Of a stretch of 64,000 nucleotides of DNA, positions 11,939 through 22,648 are shown in pieces. A model generated the notes under the pieces. That model saw nothing but the letters and a program-made list of their open reading frames with translations. It was not told the origin of the DNA and did not search any database. Within the stretch, counting starts at the first letter, position 1. Every line of letters begins with the position of its first letter. The position numbers and the translations under genes are program-made. The stretch comes from Tupaia tana. Its lineage: Eukaryota > Chordata > Mammalia > Scandentia > Tupaiidae. The stretch spans positions 16,235,127-16,299,126 of the forward strand of contig JAKSZU010000026.1 in NCBI GenBank assembly GCA_026018925.1, written 5' to 3'.

Positions 11939-12134
11939 TTTTTTTAAATTTAAATTTGTTATAGGACATGCGTGCTTGCAGAGAGAGGAGAAAGCACCAC
12001 CTCCAGGGAAGATGGCAGTGCCACAATTCCTTCTTCTCTCTCCTTTCAGAGTGTTGGACATGCACTGCATACATGCACTGCGTGTTTTTTTGGGTTCCAG
12101 ATGTCTTAATCACCATGCTACCTGGCTGACCCTT
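11939..12134 (-). repeat. tRNA-SINE type C
   Basis: Tail TTGTTATAGGACATGCGTGC, head CATGCTACCTGGCTGACCC. The flanks TATATTCTTTT and TATATTCCTTT form a TSD that overlaps the MITE's right target site. Confidence 0.87.
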
Positions 12135-12322
12135 ACTATATTCCTTTGCCACTCATCTTTCTAGCTTAAATATTATGTTCCAGTAACCTGCAGTTATATT
12201 AATAATTGACTGTCACAGCACAGTTTATATTTACATTCTGAGGCTGATGGATATATTTGTTAATTTAAAAAATTACAGATAGGGGTTAATTCTTCACCTT
12301 TTTCTACAGCATGCTTTTTCCT

Positions 12323-12472
12323 ATTTAAAAGAATATTTTATTATTATTTTTTTCACGTGTGTCCGAGAAAGAGCGAGAGAAAGTGAAAAAGCAAGCTGCC
12401 TGTCCTGGAACTCAAACCACTGTCGGCCATTTGGGAGTCCAGTGCTTCAACCACCATACCACCTGCTGGCCC
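12323..12472 (-). repeat. tRNA-SINE type B
   Basis: AT-rich tail, GTGTCCGAGAAAGAGCGAG, AAGCAAGCTGCC, and head CATACCACCTGCTGGCCCC. A CATGCTTTTTC / CCTGCTTTTTC pair flanks it. Confidence 0.88.
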
Positions 12473-13034
12473 CTGCTTTTTCTTTTTAACATTGTCTTAA
12501 AATTTTTCATCTCAGTAAATTTAGGTATACTTTACCCTTTTTTATTATGTATTTTTAACAGTTGTATCCTGTTTCATAAGATGAGTGTACTGTTTGTTTA
12601 TAAATTAGGTGGAACATTAAGATTTTTTCTGTAATACTATACTTATGTGTTAAATTTTGAGAGTTATAGCCCTAAGATCTTTTAAAATGGGTTGGCTTAC
12701 ATTCCTATGGGCAATACATAATATTCAGTTCTTCTGTCCTTGTCTGTACTAGAACTTACTCATTTAAATTTTTGCCACTTTGAGCAAAACAATCAATGCT
12801 ATGATTTTTCGATTTCTTGATTTCTAGAGAAATTATGGCATCTTTTCATATGTATGTATGCAAATTTCTTCTGTGAGTTTTCTCATTTTTCTGAAGTCTT
12901 TAATCTCTAAAAAGCCTTTTGTTTTAATTTTCCTTTTAGAGATTTTAGCCAGTGACTAATAGGAATCTGTATTTTATGTTGGACATGTACTTGTTATATA
13001 CGTCCTCACCTCAGAATGCTTTTTCTGAGTGGTA

Positions 13035-13245
13035 ACAGCAGGCCTGGCACTGCTTAACTGCCAGCTGCATGCATTTTCTTATTTAATGCTCATGAGATTT
13101 TTAGGCAGTAAATACTACTGTTCTTATTTTTCAGATAAAATGGGAAGCAAGACATTCAATTAACTTGTTCAAGGTCACACAGAAGCTGAATCTCTTGATT
13201 CAGTCTGAGCTTCTGTATGTTGCATTGTATGCTTTTCTTTCTTCT
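13035..13245 (-). repeat. MIR SINE, reverse orientation
   Basis: Matches the MIR complement: CAGATAAAATGGGAAGC, AACTTGTTCAAGGTCACACAG and TTGATTCAGTCTGAGCTTC. Confidence 0.88.
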
Positions 13246-13402
13246 ATCTTAATCCTTTTAGGACTTTAGGGAAGCTTCTTCTAGCCATTCCAAACATTAT
13301 TGGTCTCTTTCTTTTCTGAGTCTTTTAAAAATTAACAGTGTAGACCATATAATTTAGTGCAAGTATGAAGGCAGAAATCACTGGAGCATATAGATTTGCC
13401 TG

Positions 13403-13479
13403 AGATTAATGGAGTGATAATGCAGTTTACATTTTTTTTAAAGTTTCATCAGAGATTAATGGAGTAATATTACAGTTTC
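13403..13479. repeat. Short tandem duplication, 50-bp period
   Basis: AGATTAATGGAGTGATAATG at 13403 recurs as AGATTAATGGAGTAATATTA at 13453. Confidence 0.7.
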
Positions 13480-13677
13480 AAATTTCTTCCCACAGATAGA
13501 GAAATAGATTTTTTTCTCTAAGACTACTTTATTCCAAAGTGAGGACTCATTTGTAAAATGAAAAATTAACTTAGTTTATTCTTTTGATTAATGATTGGGG
13601 CAAGGCATAGTAACCTCCATAACTGTAACTTATATCTCTAAAAACATTATCACCTTGATAAAAGTCTTTTAGTATCT

Positions 13678-13923
13678 TTTTAAAAAATTTGCTATAGGTG
13701 TGTATGCACTTACCAGAGAGAGACAGAGAAAAAGAGAGAGAAAATGAGAAAGCACCCCCTAGGGGGAAAAGCCATGCTGCAATCCCTTCTCCATTTCTCT
13801 TTTAGGGATTTTAGGCAAACATACGTGCACCTGGTATGTTTTCCAAGCCACTTGGTCCAGGACTTGAACTGTGCAGTTGGCTATGTGAAATCCAGCCACC
13901 TTAGCCGTCATGCAAGTGGCTGA
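13678..13923 (-). repeat. tRNA-SINE type A/C
   Basis: Tail AAATTTGCTATAGGTGTG, a block reading CACCCCCTAGGGGG, and head GCAAGTGGCTGATTC. Old. Confidence 0.87.
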
Positions 13924-14024
13924 TTCTTTGAGACTTTGTTATTGTCTTTTTAAATGAAAAGCCATTAGTAAAATACTCATCAAAATTGATTTATTTTAGT
14001 AACATAATCGTGTTCATTTAAAAA

Positions 14025-14272
14025 TAGAGCTGGCTTCCTAGCGCAGTGGTTAAATGCTTCATTGGGAACTGGATCTTACTTGGCCAACTGAGGTTTGATC
14101 TCAGCCCTGGTGGCTTGAAAAACATGCCAGGTATGTGTTCATGTATGTTCCTAATCATTATGGGATGGAGAAATGTAGGAAAAAGGATTGTGGGGATGAC
14201 TGTGCTCCATTGGTGGTTGATTTCTTCCTTTCTCTGGCAAACACATGTTCTTTCTAGCAGGTAAATAATTAG
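14025..14272 (+). repeat. tRNA-SINE type C
   Basis: Head AGCTGGCTTCCTAGCGCAG, then GTGGCTTGAAAAACATGCC and ATGGGATGGAGAAATGTAGG. Old and diverged. Confidence 0.85.
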
Positions 14273-14780
14273 AAAAGTACCTGAAACATGATAAAAATGA
14301 ATTTATTTTCTATATACAAGATGCTTTGAGGCAGGCATTTCAGAACTGGTTTGGTCATCAAGGGACTTGGGCTTGTTCTGTCTTGTTAGTTCATCATTAC
14401 TTAGTTATCACTAGTAGCATATAGTCCAAGATGGATACTCAAACTCTACTCGTCACTCATTTGAGGTAGGAAAGAGAAAATAGAAAAACACATCCTTCTT
14501 TTAAGTAAACTTCCAGGAGATTTCTTACCACACTTCCAGTCATATTTAACTTAAAAGCCGCACTTCACTTCGGGGAGGCTGAGTAATGTAGTTCTTTAAG
14601 TGGGCATGTTGTTATCCACAGTAATGTAGAATATGCTATTGTGGGGGAGGGAACCATTTATGTTTGGTAGACAATATGCCAAACCAAGAACATACACATT
14701 TCTATTAAAGGCTTTTATTGTAGCTGGGAAATATACCATTCTGATGCCATGAATGAATTTTGTTAAATATTAGTTCAATT
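14273..14780. other. Intronic stretch, no feature seen
   Basis: No gene, RNA or repeat recognised. Confidence 0.45.
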
Positions 14781-14792
14781 TCTAGAATTTTT

Positions 14793-15057
14793 TTTTTCTT
14801 TTTTTGGAGAGGTTTTTGCTATAGGGCGCATGCGCTTGCCATAAAGACAGAGAGAGACAGAGAGACAGAAAGCGAGAAATCACCCCCCAGGGGGAATGGC
14901 CACGCCGCAATCCCTTCTCCTCCATTCTCCTCTCAGGATCTTGGGCACACACGCACACACACGCCCGGTGTGAGTTTAAGCCACCGGGTACAGGACTCGA
15001 ACTGCAGTTGACTACAAGGGAGTCCAGCGACATAGCCATTACGCTAACTGCTGGTCC
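14793..15057 (-). repeat. tRNA-SINE type A
   Basis: Tail GGAGAGGTTTTTGCTATAGG with many CpGs retained, head ACGCTAACTGCTGGTCCCC. The flanks CTAGAATTTTT and CTAGAAATTTTT form the TSD. Confidence 0.94.
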
Positions 15058-15944
15058 CCTAGAAATTTTTACATTAATTTTTTCATTAAGATTAATAAGT
15101 ATAAATTATTAACCAGTGTCCTGATGTACTTAGACATAAAAATAACTTAATTGAAAGTACTAATATTCTAAAAGGTTTGCAGTTAACCTTGGAAGTGTGT
15201 AAGATGGTACTTAGGTTATATTTAAAGTAGTTTTCTTCTCTTTAAGTCGTGATTTATACAGATTCTTTCATTAATACATAAATTTCTATTTTATTTTTTG
15301 AGGTATATTTTACATACAGTAAAATGTGCCCAATTTAAGTATATAGTTTATGAGTTTTGACTGATCTTTATGGCTATGAAATTACTACTAAAATCAAGGT
15401 AGGAAATATTTCTGTGATGCAAAAAGTTCATACATGCCTGTTAGCAGTCAGGGACTCTTCTGCTACCCTCAACTTTTTCCACCTCCAGACAACCACTGTT
15501 GTTACTACAGAACCATTTCGCCTTTTCTGGAATTTTTAATAAATGGAGTCATATGGTAGATAGTCTACTATATAGTCTTTATGTCTGGCTTCATATTACT
15601 GCTTGATTAATAGGTCATTTCTTTTTATTGCTAAGTAGTAGTTCCTTTTATGGGTATTCTATAATATGCTTATCCATTCACTTGTTGATGACCATGAAAA
15701 TTAATATACTGGTTTTTGTCTGGGATATATTTTTATTTCTGTAAATTACTAGGAGTTTCTATAAGAACTGCCAAATTAAAAAAAAAAAATGGTTTCATTT
15801 TGCATCCTGCAAGTTATATGTAAGTTTTTTTTTGAAAAATTTTAGCCATTCTAGTAGTGTCTAGTAGTAACTGATTTTAATTTGTAATTCCTTAATAACT
15901 AATAGAGTTTAAATTTTTTTTTATCAAGTCATTCATATATCTTT

Positions 15945-16235
15945 TTGTTTTTCTTTTTTACTTTCTACTCTAGGGTACATGTGCTTGCCAGAGAGAGATA
16001 GAGAAACGAGGGAAGAGGGATGGGAGAAAGCACCCCTGCCCAATTGGGCATGGTTACTCTGCAAATCCCCCCCCCCCCCCCCGTCTCTGTTCTTTCAGGA
16101 TTTGGCCCCCCCTCCCCCCCACAGCATACATGCATGCCTGGTGTGTTTTCTAGCTGCCAGGGCTGGAATTTGAACTGTATTTAGCCACGTGGGGCCCAGC
16201 TCTCTTTAACCACTGGACTACGATGGGATGACCCC
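15945..16235 (-). repeat. tRNA-SINE type C with long C tract
   Basis: Tail CTACTCTAGGGTACATGTGC, a C15 run at 16068-16082, and head CACTGGACTACGATGGGATG. It lies inside the L1M fossil. Confidence 0.85.
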
Positions 16236-16489
16236 ATTAGATTCTGTTCTCAGTGGTGGTGTTTTCAAGTAATTTCCACTTGAATTTTTATAAAAGAACC
16301 TATGATGTTGCCTGAATAAAGATGGTTTTATATCTTCTTTTTCAATCTGCATTTTATATTTCTTTCTTGCTTTATTGCATTGGTTGGGACTTTTGGACAA
16401 GATTTTATAGTAGTAGTGTTATTTCAGTATTATATTGCAGTAGTAAATTTATCTTTAATTCTTAGTTTGTATAGTTTTTAAAATTTTTT

Positions 16490-16686
16490 AATTTCTTAAT
16501 TTTATTATTTTTTTAAGAATTATTTTATCTAACTTTATTTATTATTATTATTTGTTTTAATTTGACGAGAGAGAGAGAGAGAGAGAGAGAGAAAGTGAGG
16601 AAAGTAAGCTGCCAGGTCCAAGACTTGAGCCACGGTCAGCCATGTGGGAGTCCAGCGTCTTTAACCACCATGCCACCTGCTGGCCC
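16490..16686 (-). repeat. tRNA-SINE type B
   Basis: Tail TTATTTGTTTTAATTTGACG, a (GA)n run at 16567-16591, and head CATGCCACCTGCTGGCCCC. Imperfect TATAGTTTTTA repeats flank it. Confidence 0.92.
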
Positions 16687-17180
16687 CTATAGTTTTTTAT
16701 TTTTTAAACATGAATGAATATTGAATTTTATTCGATGTTTCTTTCTCCATTGTTGAGGTATCATAGGTTTTGTTCTGTTAATATGATGAATTAAGTTAAT
16801 TGGTTTCAGATGTTAAAGCTTAAATTCTCAAGATAAACCTCAGGTTCATGATATATTAGATTTGATATGTTAGATTTGATTTACTAATAGTTTGTTAATA
16901 ATTTTTGTACTTATGTTCATGGAGGATATTGGCACATACATTTCTTTCAAGTGATGCCATTGGTCTCAGTAATTATCAATAGTACCATTACTATCGACCA
17001 TGGTAATGTTGGTCTTATGAAATGATTTGAGGAATAGTCCCTACTTTGTCTTTTTTTGAAGAGTATGTGTAGGACTAGTGGTGGTTCTTCCTTAGATGGT
17101 TGATAGCATTCAACAGTGAAGCTACCTTGCCTTGATGATTACTTTTTGGGAAGTTTTTAAACTATGGATTTCTTATCTTT

Positions 17181-17420
17181 CTTTTTTTGTGAGAGATTTT
17201 TGCTGTGGGGTGTGTGCACTCGCCAGAAAGACAGAGATAGATAGAAAGCGATTGAAATCACCCCCCCAGGGGTGATAGCCGCAATCCCTTCTCCTCTCAG
17301 GATCTTGGGCACACACGCACATGCGCCTGGTATGAGTTTAAGCCACTGGGTCCAGGACTCAAACTGCGGTCGACTACATGGGAGTCCAGTGACATAGCCA
17401 GTAGGCTAACTGCTGGTTCC
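17181..17420 (-). repeat. tRNA-SINE type A with TSD
   Basis: Imperfect 16-bp TSD: TGGATTTCTTATCTTT at 17165-17180 and TGGATTCCATATCTTT at 17421-17436. Head GCTAACTGCTGGTTCC. Confidence 0.93.
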
Positions 17421-17578
17421 TGGATTCCATATCTTTATTATTATTAGATTGTAGGGAGTTCTTCACTTTCTTAATGTTGTTTCATTGTTTTCCGACTTTC
17501 ATATTTTCCTGATAAGTTTGTAGTGAATATTATCTATGTTTTTTCCATGTATTGTATCTTTTTTTCCTGTGACTACTT

Positions 17579-17801
17579 TTTTTTTTTTTTTGGAGAGGTT
17601 TTCGCTCTACAGTGTGCTCGGCAGGTAGAATGAGAGTGAGAAGTCATATCCCGAGGGGATGTCCACGCCGCATTCCCTTCTCCATTCTCCCCTCCAGATC
17701 TTGGGCACACATACACATGTGCCCCGTGTGAGTTTAAACCACCAGGTCCGGGAGTTGAACCGCGGGCGACTACATGGGAGCCCAGCAACATGCTGATCCC
17801 T
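17579..17801 (-). repeat. tRNA-SINE type A, internally shortened
   Basis: TSD CCTGTGACTACTT at 17566-17578 and 17802-17814. Tail GGAGAGGTTTTCGCTCTACAG. The head lacks most of the usual terminal motif and ends ACATGCTGATCCCT. Confidence 0.94.
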
Positions 17802-17934
17802 CCTGTGACTACTTCTAAGATTTTTTATTTTATCACTAGTTTTTAGAATTCTTATTATCTTGATGTGTTTTGCTGTGGCTTTCTTTGTTTATGCTGCTTC
17901 AGTTCCCTGAACTCCTTGGATGAGAGGTTTGTTA

Positions 17935-18096
17935 CATTTAAAAAATTATTTACTTACTTAATTCCATTTGTTGTTATTAGTATTTTTTGATTTGGCAAAA
18001 GAGAGTGAGAAAGCAAGCCACCAGGCTCAGGGCTCAAACTGTGGTTGGCCATGTGGGAGTCCAGCTCCTTAACCACTATACCACTTGCTGGTCCCA
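17935..18096 (-). repeat. tRNA-SINE type B
   Basis: TTGATTTGGCAAAAGAGAG, AAGCAAGCCACC, and head ATACCACTTGCTGGTCCC. GAGAGGTTTG / CAGAGGTTTG flank it. Confidence 0.9.
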
Positions 18097-18282
18097 GAGG
18101 TTTGCTGTTTTAATGACATTTGAGACAGTTGGGTCATTATTATTATTATTATTGTTTTTATTTGGTTCTGTTCTGTGTAGGCATCCTAGTTGCATGTGTG
18201 TTAGATTGGTTGTTATTGTTCTGACTATAAAAGTTACTTTGGGTTTGCTCATTATTTTTTCAGTTTTTACAAAATCTCTGCC

Positions 18283-18565
18283 CTTTTTTTTTTTTTTTTA
18301 AAGTTGTCAGAGGTGATATGTCTGCTTGCCAGAAAGGCGAGAGAGAGAGAGAAAGAGAGAAAAACAATCTCCCAAAGGGACATGGCCATGCTGCAGTCTC
18401 TTTTTCCTTCATTTCTCCATCCTGTCAGGACTTGGGGCATGCATACATGTGTACCCGGTATGTTGTTCAGACTGCCAAGGCTCAGACTCAAACTGCAGTC
18501 AGCAGCCATGTGGGATCTGGCTTGCTATGTGCAGGGCTTAATTGCTACCCTCTGGGGCTAACCCA
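18283..18565 (-). repeat. tRNA-SINE type C
   Basis: Poly(T) 18283-18299, GGTGATATGTCTGCTTGCC, and a head-side CTCTGGGGCTAACCC. The unusual head has an extra segment, ATGTGCAGGGCTTAATTGC. Confidence 0.8.
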
Positions 18566-18602
18566 GAAATGCCGTTTTTCAATTGGTTTATCTGTTTTTA
18601 AA

Positions 18603-18861
18603 TTCTTCTTCTTTTTTTTTAATAGAGATTTTTGCTATAGGGCATCTGCGCTCACTGGAGAGACAGAGACAGAAAGCAAGAAGTCACCCTCCTGGGTGGA
18701 TGGCCATGCTACAATTCCTTCTCCACTAATTTCTCCTCAGGATTTCAGGCTCGCACATACAAGCACGCATGCGGCATGAGTTTTATGTCATTGGGTCTGG
18801 TACTCGAACTGTGGTTATGTGGGAGTCCAGCGCCTTAATCACTATGCCACCTGCTGGCCCT
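18603..18861 (-). repeat. tRNA-SINE type A
   Basis: Tail GAGATTTTTGCTATAGGGC, head CTATGCCACCTGCTGGCCC. Confidence 0.9.
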
Positions 18862-19067
18862 GGATTATATGTTCTCAAGCCCCACCCGCCTAGCAATGCC
18901 TAATCTGCTCTTAAACCCATTCTGTGACTTTTTCATTTTCAGATTTTTGCAAAATTTGAACTCTAAAAAAATTTTTTAGTTACTTTTATATCCTCAATTT
19001 GTATTCTTACTATATTTATGTTTTTCTTTAGATCTTATACCATATTTATAATAGCTGTTTTACAATG

Positions 19068-19125
19068 CTTTTCTGTTAATTCTGCCATAGGGCGGGCGCC
19101 ACCACGCCCCTTTTCTGTTAATTCT
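19068..19125. repeat. 26-nt micro-insertion between perfect 16-bp direct repeats
   Basis: CTTTTCTGTTAATTCT occurs at 19068-19083 and again at 19110-19125. Between them lie 26 GC-rich bases starting GCCATAGGGCGGGCG. That start resembles the 3' end of the type A SINE in reverse (GCTATAGGGCGCG), but the insert has no poly(T). Confidence 0.7.
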
Positions 19126-19297
19126 ATTATTCCTCTCATTTATGGGTCTGTTTCTTTTCAGTGATTTTTCTCCTAGTCATGTGTTCCATTTTCCTACTTC
19201 CTTGAATGTCTGGTATTTTTTATTGATTACTGGACATTTTGAATATTTTCTTTTTTGAAAGTGTGGATTTTCTTTCTTTCCCTTAAAAGATTTAATT

Positions 19298-19430
19298 TTG
19301 GGGCCAGCATGGTAGTTTCAGCACTGGTCAAGTTGCCACATTGATTGAGTCCCAAGTCTGGTGGCTTGCTTTCTCACTTTCTCTCCCTTTCTTTCTGGTG
19401 AGTACATGTGCCTTATAGCAAAAAATTGGA
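19298..19430 (+). repeat. tRNA-SINE, short, diverged
   Basis: Head GGGGCCAGCATGGTAGTTTC, then TGGCTTGCTTTCTCACTTTC, and tail GTGCCTTATAGCAAAAAATT. It combines a B-like middle with an A-like tail. Confidence 0.75.
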
Positions 19431-19627
19431 CAACCATTAATTAGACTATAAGACTTGCCTTACTATTTCTGCTTTTTTTGGGGGAGACCTTATTATTGAG
19501 ATAAATTAGTGTAGTTTTTTTCTCAGGGCTAGTTTCCTACTCATTAGATGTGGCACTTCTTGGTCTCTGTTCAGTGCCCCAGGTGTTCAGCAAGGTCTTT
19601 TTAGAACTTGATTGTCTCCTAGTTTTT

Positions 19628-19880
19628 TGTTTGTTTGTTTTGTTTTGTTTTTTAATTTGTCAAAGGGCACGTGCACTTGCCTGAGAGAGAGAGAGAGAGA
19701 GAGCGTGCGCGCGCAAGAGCATTGCCGTGGGGAATAGACACCCGGCAGTCCATATTCTTTTGCAGTGATTTTGGGCATGTATGAACACACACCAGTGTGT
19801 TTTTCAAGCTGCCAGACTGGAACCATGCAGTCAGCCATGTGGGATCCAGGTGCCTTAACCACTGGGTCACTGGCTGGCCC
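19628..19880 (-). repeat. tRNA-SINE type C
   Basis: Tail TTTGTCAAAGGGCACGTGC, a (GA)n and (GC)n stretch at 19683-19714, and head GGGTCACTGGCTGGCCC. Flanked by GTCTCCTAG on both sides. Confidence 0.9.
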
Positions 19881-20289
19881 AGGTCTCCTAGCTTTATGTG
19901 AGCTCTTGGAATGATAATTCTCCAGTAGTTCTTTGCCCGGTCTTGTTGAATTTTGCTTATTTGGATATGCAGCTTAATATTTAGGGACAGTCTCAAACAA
20001 ATTCCTATCAAGTCTCTGGGATTTTTTTCTTGGATATTTATCTTCTTGTGATTTGTTCACAAATTCTAGCCGCCCCAGCATTTGTATGGCCCACCTTATT
20101 TGATTTCTTCTGTCAGGGAATTCTACCTGTATATAGTTGACCTTTTAACAATGTTGGGGTATGGGTGCTAATTCCCCCATCATTTGAAAATCTAAAGTGT
20201 ATGTGAACAAGGAAAAATAAACTTAATTGGCCTACCGTTGACTAGAATCCTTCCTTACTGATAACACAGACAGTAGATTTTAACACATA

Positions 20290-20360
20290 TTGGGTCATTG
20301 GAAAAGTCATGATGCATTTTTGCATTGGAAAAATACGGCATGGCTTCTCTGATGACCCAC
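20290..20360. mobile_element. Mariner-type MITE copy 2, inside Tigger
   Basis: Left end TTGGGTCATTGGAAAAGTC, right end complement GTGGGTCATCAGAGA, with TA at 20288-20289 and 20361-20362. Removing it and one TA restores an uninterrupted Tigger sequence (AACACATATTTTGTG). Confidence 0.93.
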
Positions 20361-20494
20361 TATTTTGTGTATTATATATTGTATTCTTACAATAAATAAG
20401 CTAGAGAAAGCAAAATATTAGAATTGTAGGGAAAATATCAATACATTTATAGTACTGTACTATATTGGTACCATAAGTTTATGTGATCTGTTTA

Positions 20495-20776
20495 TTTTAT
20501 TTATTTATTTATTTATTTTTTTTGAGAGGTTTTTTGCTATAGGGCGCGTGCGCTTGCCAGACAGACAGAGAGAGACAGAGAGACAGAAAGCGAGAAATCA
20601 CCCCCCAGGGGGGATGGTCACGCCTCAGTCCCTTCTCCTCCATTCTCCTCTCGGGATCTTGGGCACGCACGCACATGAGCCCGGTGTGAGTTTTAAGCCA
20701 CCGGGTCCGGGACGCGAACCGCGGTCGACTATGTGGGAGTCCAGCGACATAGCCATTACGCTAACTGCTGGTTCCC
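20495..20776 (-). repeat. Young tRNA-SINE type A, B-box-variant subfamily
   Basis: TSD TATGTGATCTGTTTA at 20480-20494 and 20777-20791. The tail is a (TTTA)n/T stretch. The B box reads GGTTCGCGTCC on the minus strand. It is inserted in the Tigger fossil. Confidence 0.97.
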
Positions 20777-20947
20777 TATGTGATCTGTTTATAAGATAAA
20801 TTGTTTTAGAAAAATCTCCATGTATCAGTGGACTCACCTATTTCAAACCTGTGCTACTCAGAGGTTGACTGTATTGCCTATTCAGCATCCAAAAACAGTA
20901 TTTTGGTCCATTTTATGATGGGAGGACTGTTTTGGTACTACTTATTT

Positions 20948-21012
20948 ATATTTAAAATATCACATTTGCCTATTTTCCTTATTAATATTTAAAATATCAC
21001 ATTTGCCTATTT
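20948..21012. repeat. Tandem duplication, 37-bp period
   Basis: ATATTTAAAATATCACATTT appears at 20948 and again at 20985, each followed by GCCTATTT. Confidence 0.85.
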
Positions 21013-21015
21013 GTT

Positions 21016-21216
21016 CAGGGAGTCAGCAGACTTTCTAACAGGACTGGAGAGTAATTGTTTCAGGCTGTAGGCCATACAGTCTCAGTTGCAGCTCTGTGGT
21101 TGTAGTGTGAAAACAATCAGAGACAATATGTAAATAAATGGGCAGAGTGGTATGCTAATAAAACTATTTATAAAAATAGGTGGTCAGCCCCACAGGCCAC
21201 AGTTTGCCAACCTCTG
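21016..21216. mobile_element. hAT-type non-autonomous DNA transposon (MER class)
   Basis: Ends CAGGGAGTCAGCAGACTTT and AGTTTGCCAACCTCTG are the inverted termini of a common mammalian fossil. Inside are GGCTGTAGGCCATACAGTC and AATAAAACTATTTATAAAAA, as expected. The exact MER number is not claimed. Confidence 0.8.
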
Positions 21217-21577
21217 AGCTGATCAGCTGAATTACAAGTGATATTAGAATTATGAAATCTTGTTGGAAGGAATCTTTGAGACTCAAATTTTATGTTTGAA
21301 ATAACATTATATATCATATTGTCCAACTGACTCTTTGATGTTTGAAGCTACTACTCTACAGCATCTTCATCTAGTGTTGACCAACTTTTCCTTATGTTCC
21401 CCACACTGGTGATTAATTCTCAGGGACTTTTTTCTTGAGGGTGCTCTCACTGTTGTTGTTTTAATCATCCATTTGGTTCTTTACTACCATTTGGGTTTGT
21501 GCTGAGTAATTCTGATTTGTTTCCCACATAGCAGTTTTTCATATAATAAAAGATTTTTAAAGATTTTAAAAATAACT
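21217..21577. other. Intronic stretch, no feature seen
   Basis: No gene, RNA or repeat recognised. Confidence 0.45.
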
Positions 21578-21828
21578 TCAGGGGGTATGGTGGTTAAGGT
21601 ACTGGATTCCCACATGGCTGACTAAAGTTTGAGTCCTGGAGCTGGCAGCTTGCAAATCATATCGGGTGCACGTGTGTGCGTGCATGAATACGTACCCAAA
21701 GTCCTGAGAGGAGAACGGGGGGGGGGGGGGGAGGTGGGGTGGAGGGGGCACATTTCTCACTTTCCCTTTCTCCTTCAGGCACACACACCCTATGGCAACC
21801 CCCCCTCCAAAAAAAAAGAGAAAAACTA
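21578..21828 (+). repeat. tRNA-SINE type A with long G tract
   Basis: Head GGTATGGTGGTTAAGGTACTGG, then CAAAGTCCTGAGAGGAG, a G run at about 21717-21731, and tail CACCCTATGGCAACC. Confidence 0.88.
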
Positions 21829-22345
21829 AAGAATCTTTTAAACTACATGTTACGTTCACTCAGCTTTTTAAAAATTACGTAGTTTTTTCTATTTTATTTT
21901 TGCTGCCATGTTAATTTGCATGAAAGGATTGAACAGATTGCTTCCAGCCATGTGACAGATTTAAATTTCCTCACTAACTTGGTCTTTTATCTGTAATTTG
22001 TTCCATTTTATCTAGATTCCTCTCAAAGTGTGGAGTCTGAAAGCAAAATTGACCAATGACTTGATAAGTTAGATATATGTTATATAGGATCTAAATATGG
22101 TACTTTACTAATGTGGTTTAAGATGGGATTTTTTTAAAGTATAATAGATACTTCACATTATTTAATTTTGTTAAACTTGTCAGATAAAACCTTCGAGCCC
22201 TTTCCACTCATACTTCTGTTAAACTAACTCCCTTTTTTGTGTTTACATTTTTGAATTTATATTGATAAATTGAGTGGTAAAAAGAAAAGTACACTTAAAA
22301 AATGATTAATCAGTAAGTATATATGTTGAGAACATCTTTTATTTA
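21829..22345. other. Intronic stretch, no feature seen
   Basis: AT-rich, nothing recognised. Confidence 0.45.
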
Positions 22346-22648
22346 TCTTTTGGTGTAGGGTTTTTGTGTTTGCTGGAGACAAAGAGATAGAGACAGACAG
22401 ACAGAAAGTGAAAAGCATTCCTGGGTGGGGGGGGGGGATGGCCATGCCACTATCCCTTCTGCTCCATTAGTATCTCCCTTGGGGGAAGGCCATACCTCAA
22501 TCCCTTCTCCATTGTCCACTCAGGATTTTGGGCATGCATGCACAGGCACTTGGCATGTTTTTTCAGGGCTCTGGGTTTAGGACTCTAGATGCACGGTTGG
22601 CCAGAGGAGTTTCAGCCGCCTTAACTTCCTTGCCATCTGCTGGCTCTG
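22346..22648 (-). repeat. tRNA-SINE type C with internal duplication
   Basis: Tail GGTGTAGGGTTTTTGTG. The ATCCCTTCTGCTCCATT block recurs after about 50 bases as ATCCCTTCTCCATTGTC, so part of the body is present twice. Head TTGCCATCTGCTGGCTC. Confidence 0.82.

Larger units (their letters stand above)
10690..13010 (-). mobile_element. L1M LINE 3' UTR fossil, minus orientation, fragmented
   Basis: Segments between younger insertions read like the reverse complement of old L1 3' ends: CAATGCAACGAACACCCATG, TCTAGCATTCCCTGGTTTTC, TTGGCTTACATTCCTATGGG and GGCATCTTTTCATATG. It is split by four A/C SINEs or B SINEs and one MITE, and no ORF survives. Confidence 0.75.
15290..17580 (-). mobile_element. 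L1M LINE fossil (3' UTR and ORF2 remnants), minus orientation
   Basis: Starts with 3' UTR-like wording (GAGGTATATTTTACATACAG, CAGACAACCACTGTTGTTAC, TAAATGGAGTCATATGG, TATCCATTCACTTGTTGATG). It continues into reverse ORF2-like text (TTGCTTTATTGCATTGGTTGG, TTCTGTTAATATGATG, GAGGATATTGGCACATA, AGTGAAGCTACCTTGCC). Several SINEs break it. It may extend to about 19270, where the match is less clear. Confidence 0.75.
20135..20872. mobile_element. Tigger-type DNA transposon fossil with two insertions
   Basis: The left end has TAGTTGACCTTTTAACAATG and the right end has GTGGACTCACCTATTTC then AGGTTGACTGTA, matching the inverted ends of Tigger/pogo elements. Inner text (CTACCGTTGACTAGAATCC, TATATTGTATTCTTACAATA, ATAGTACTGTACTATA) fits too. 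It is interrupted by a MITE (20290-20360) and a SINE (20495-20776). Non-autonomous, no transposase frame. Confidence 0.85.

Noticed and set aside
18318-18779. 153-codon open frame on the plus strand
   Set aside because: It spans two adjacent minus-strand SINEs and a T tract.
20495-21216. CRISPR-like or regularly spaced repeats
   Set aside because: Repetition here comes from SINE, Tigger and a 37-bp tandem duplication in mammalian DNA.
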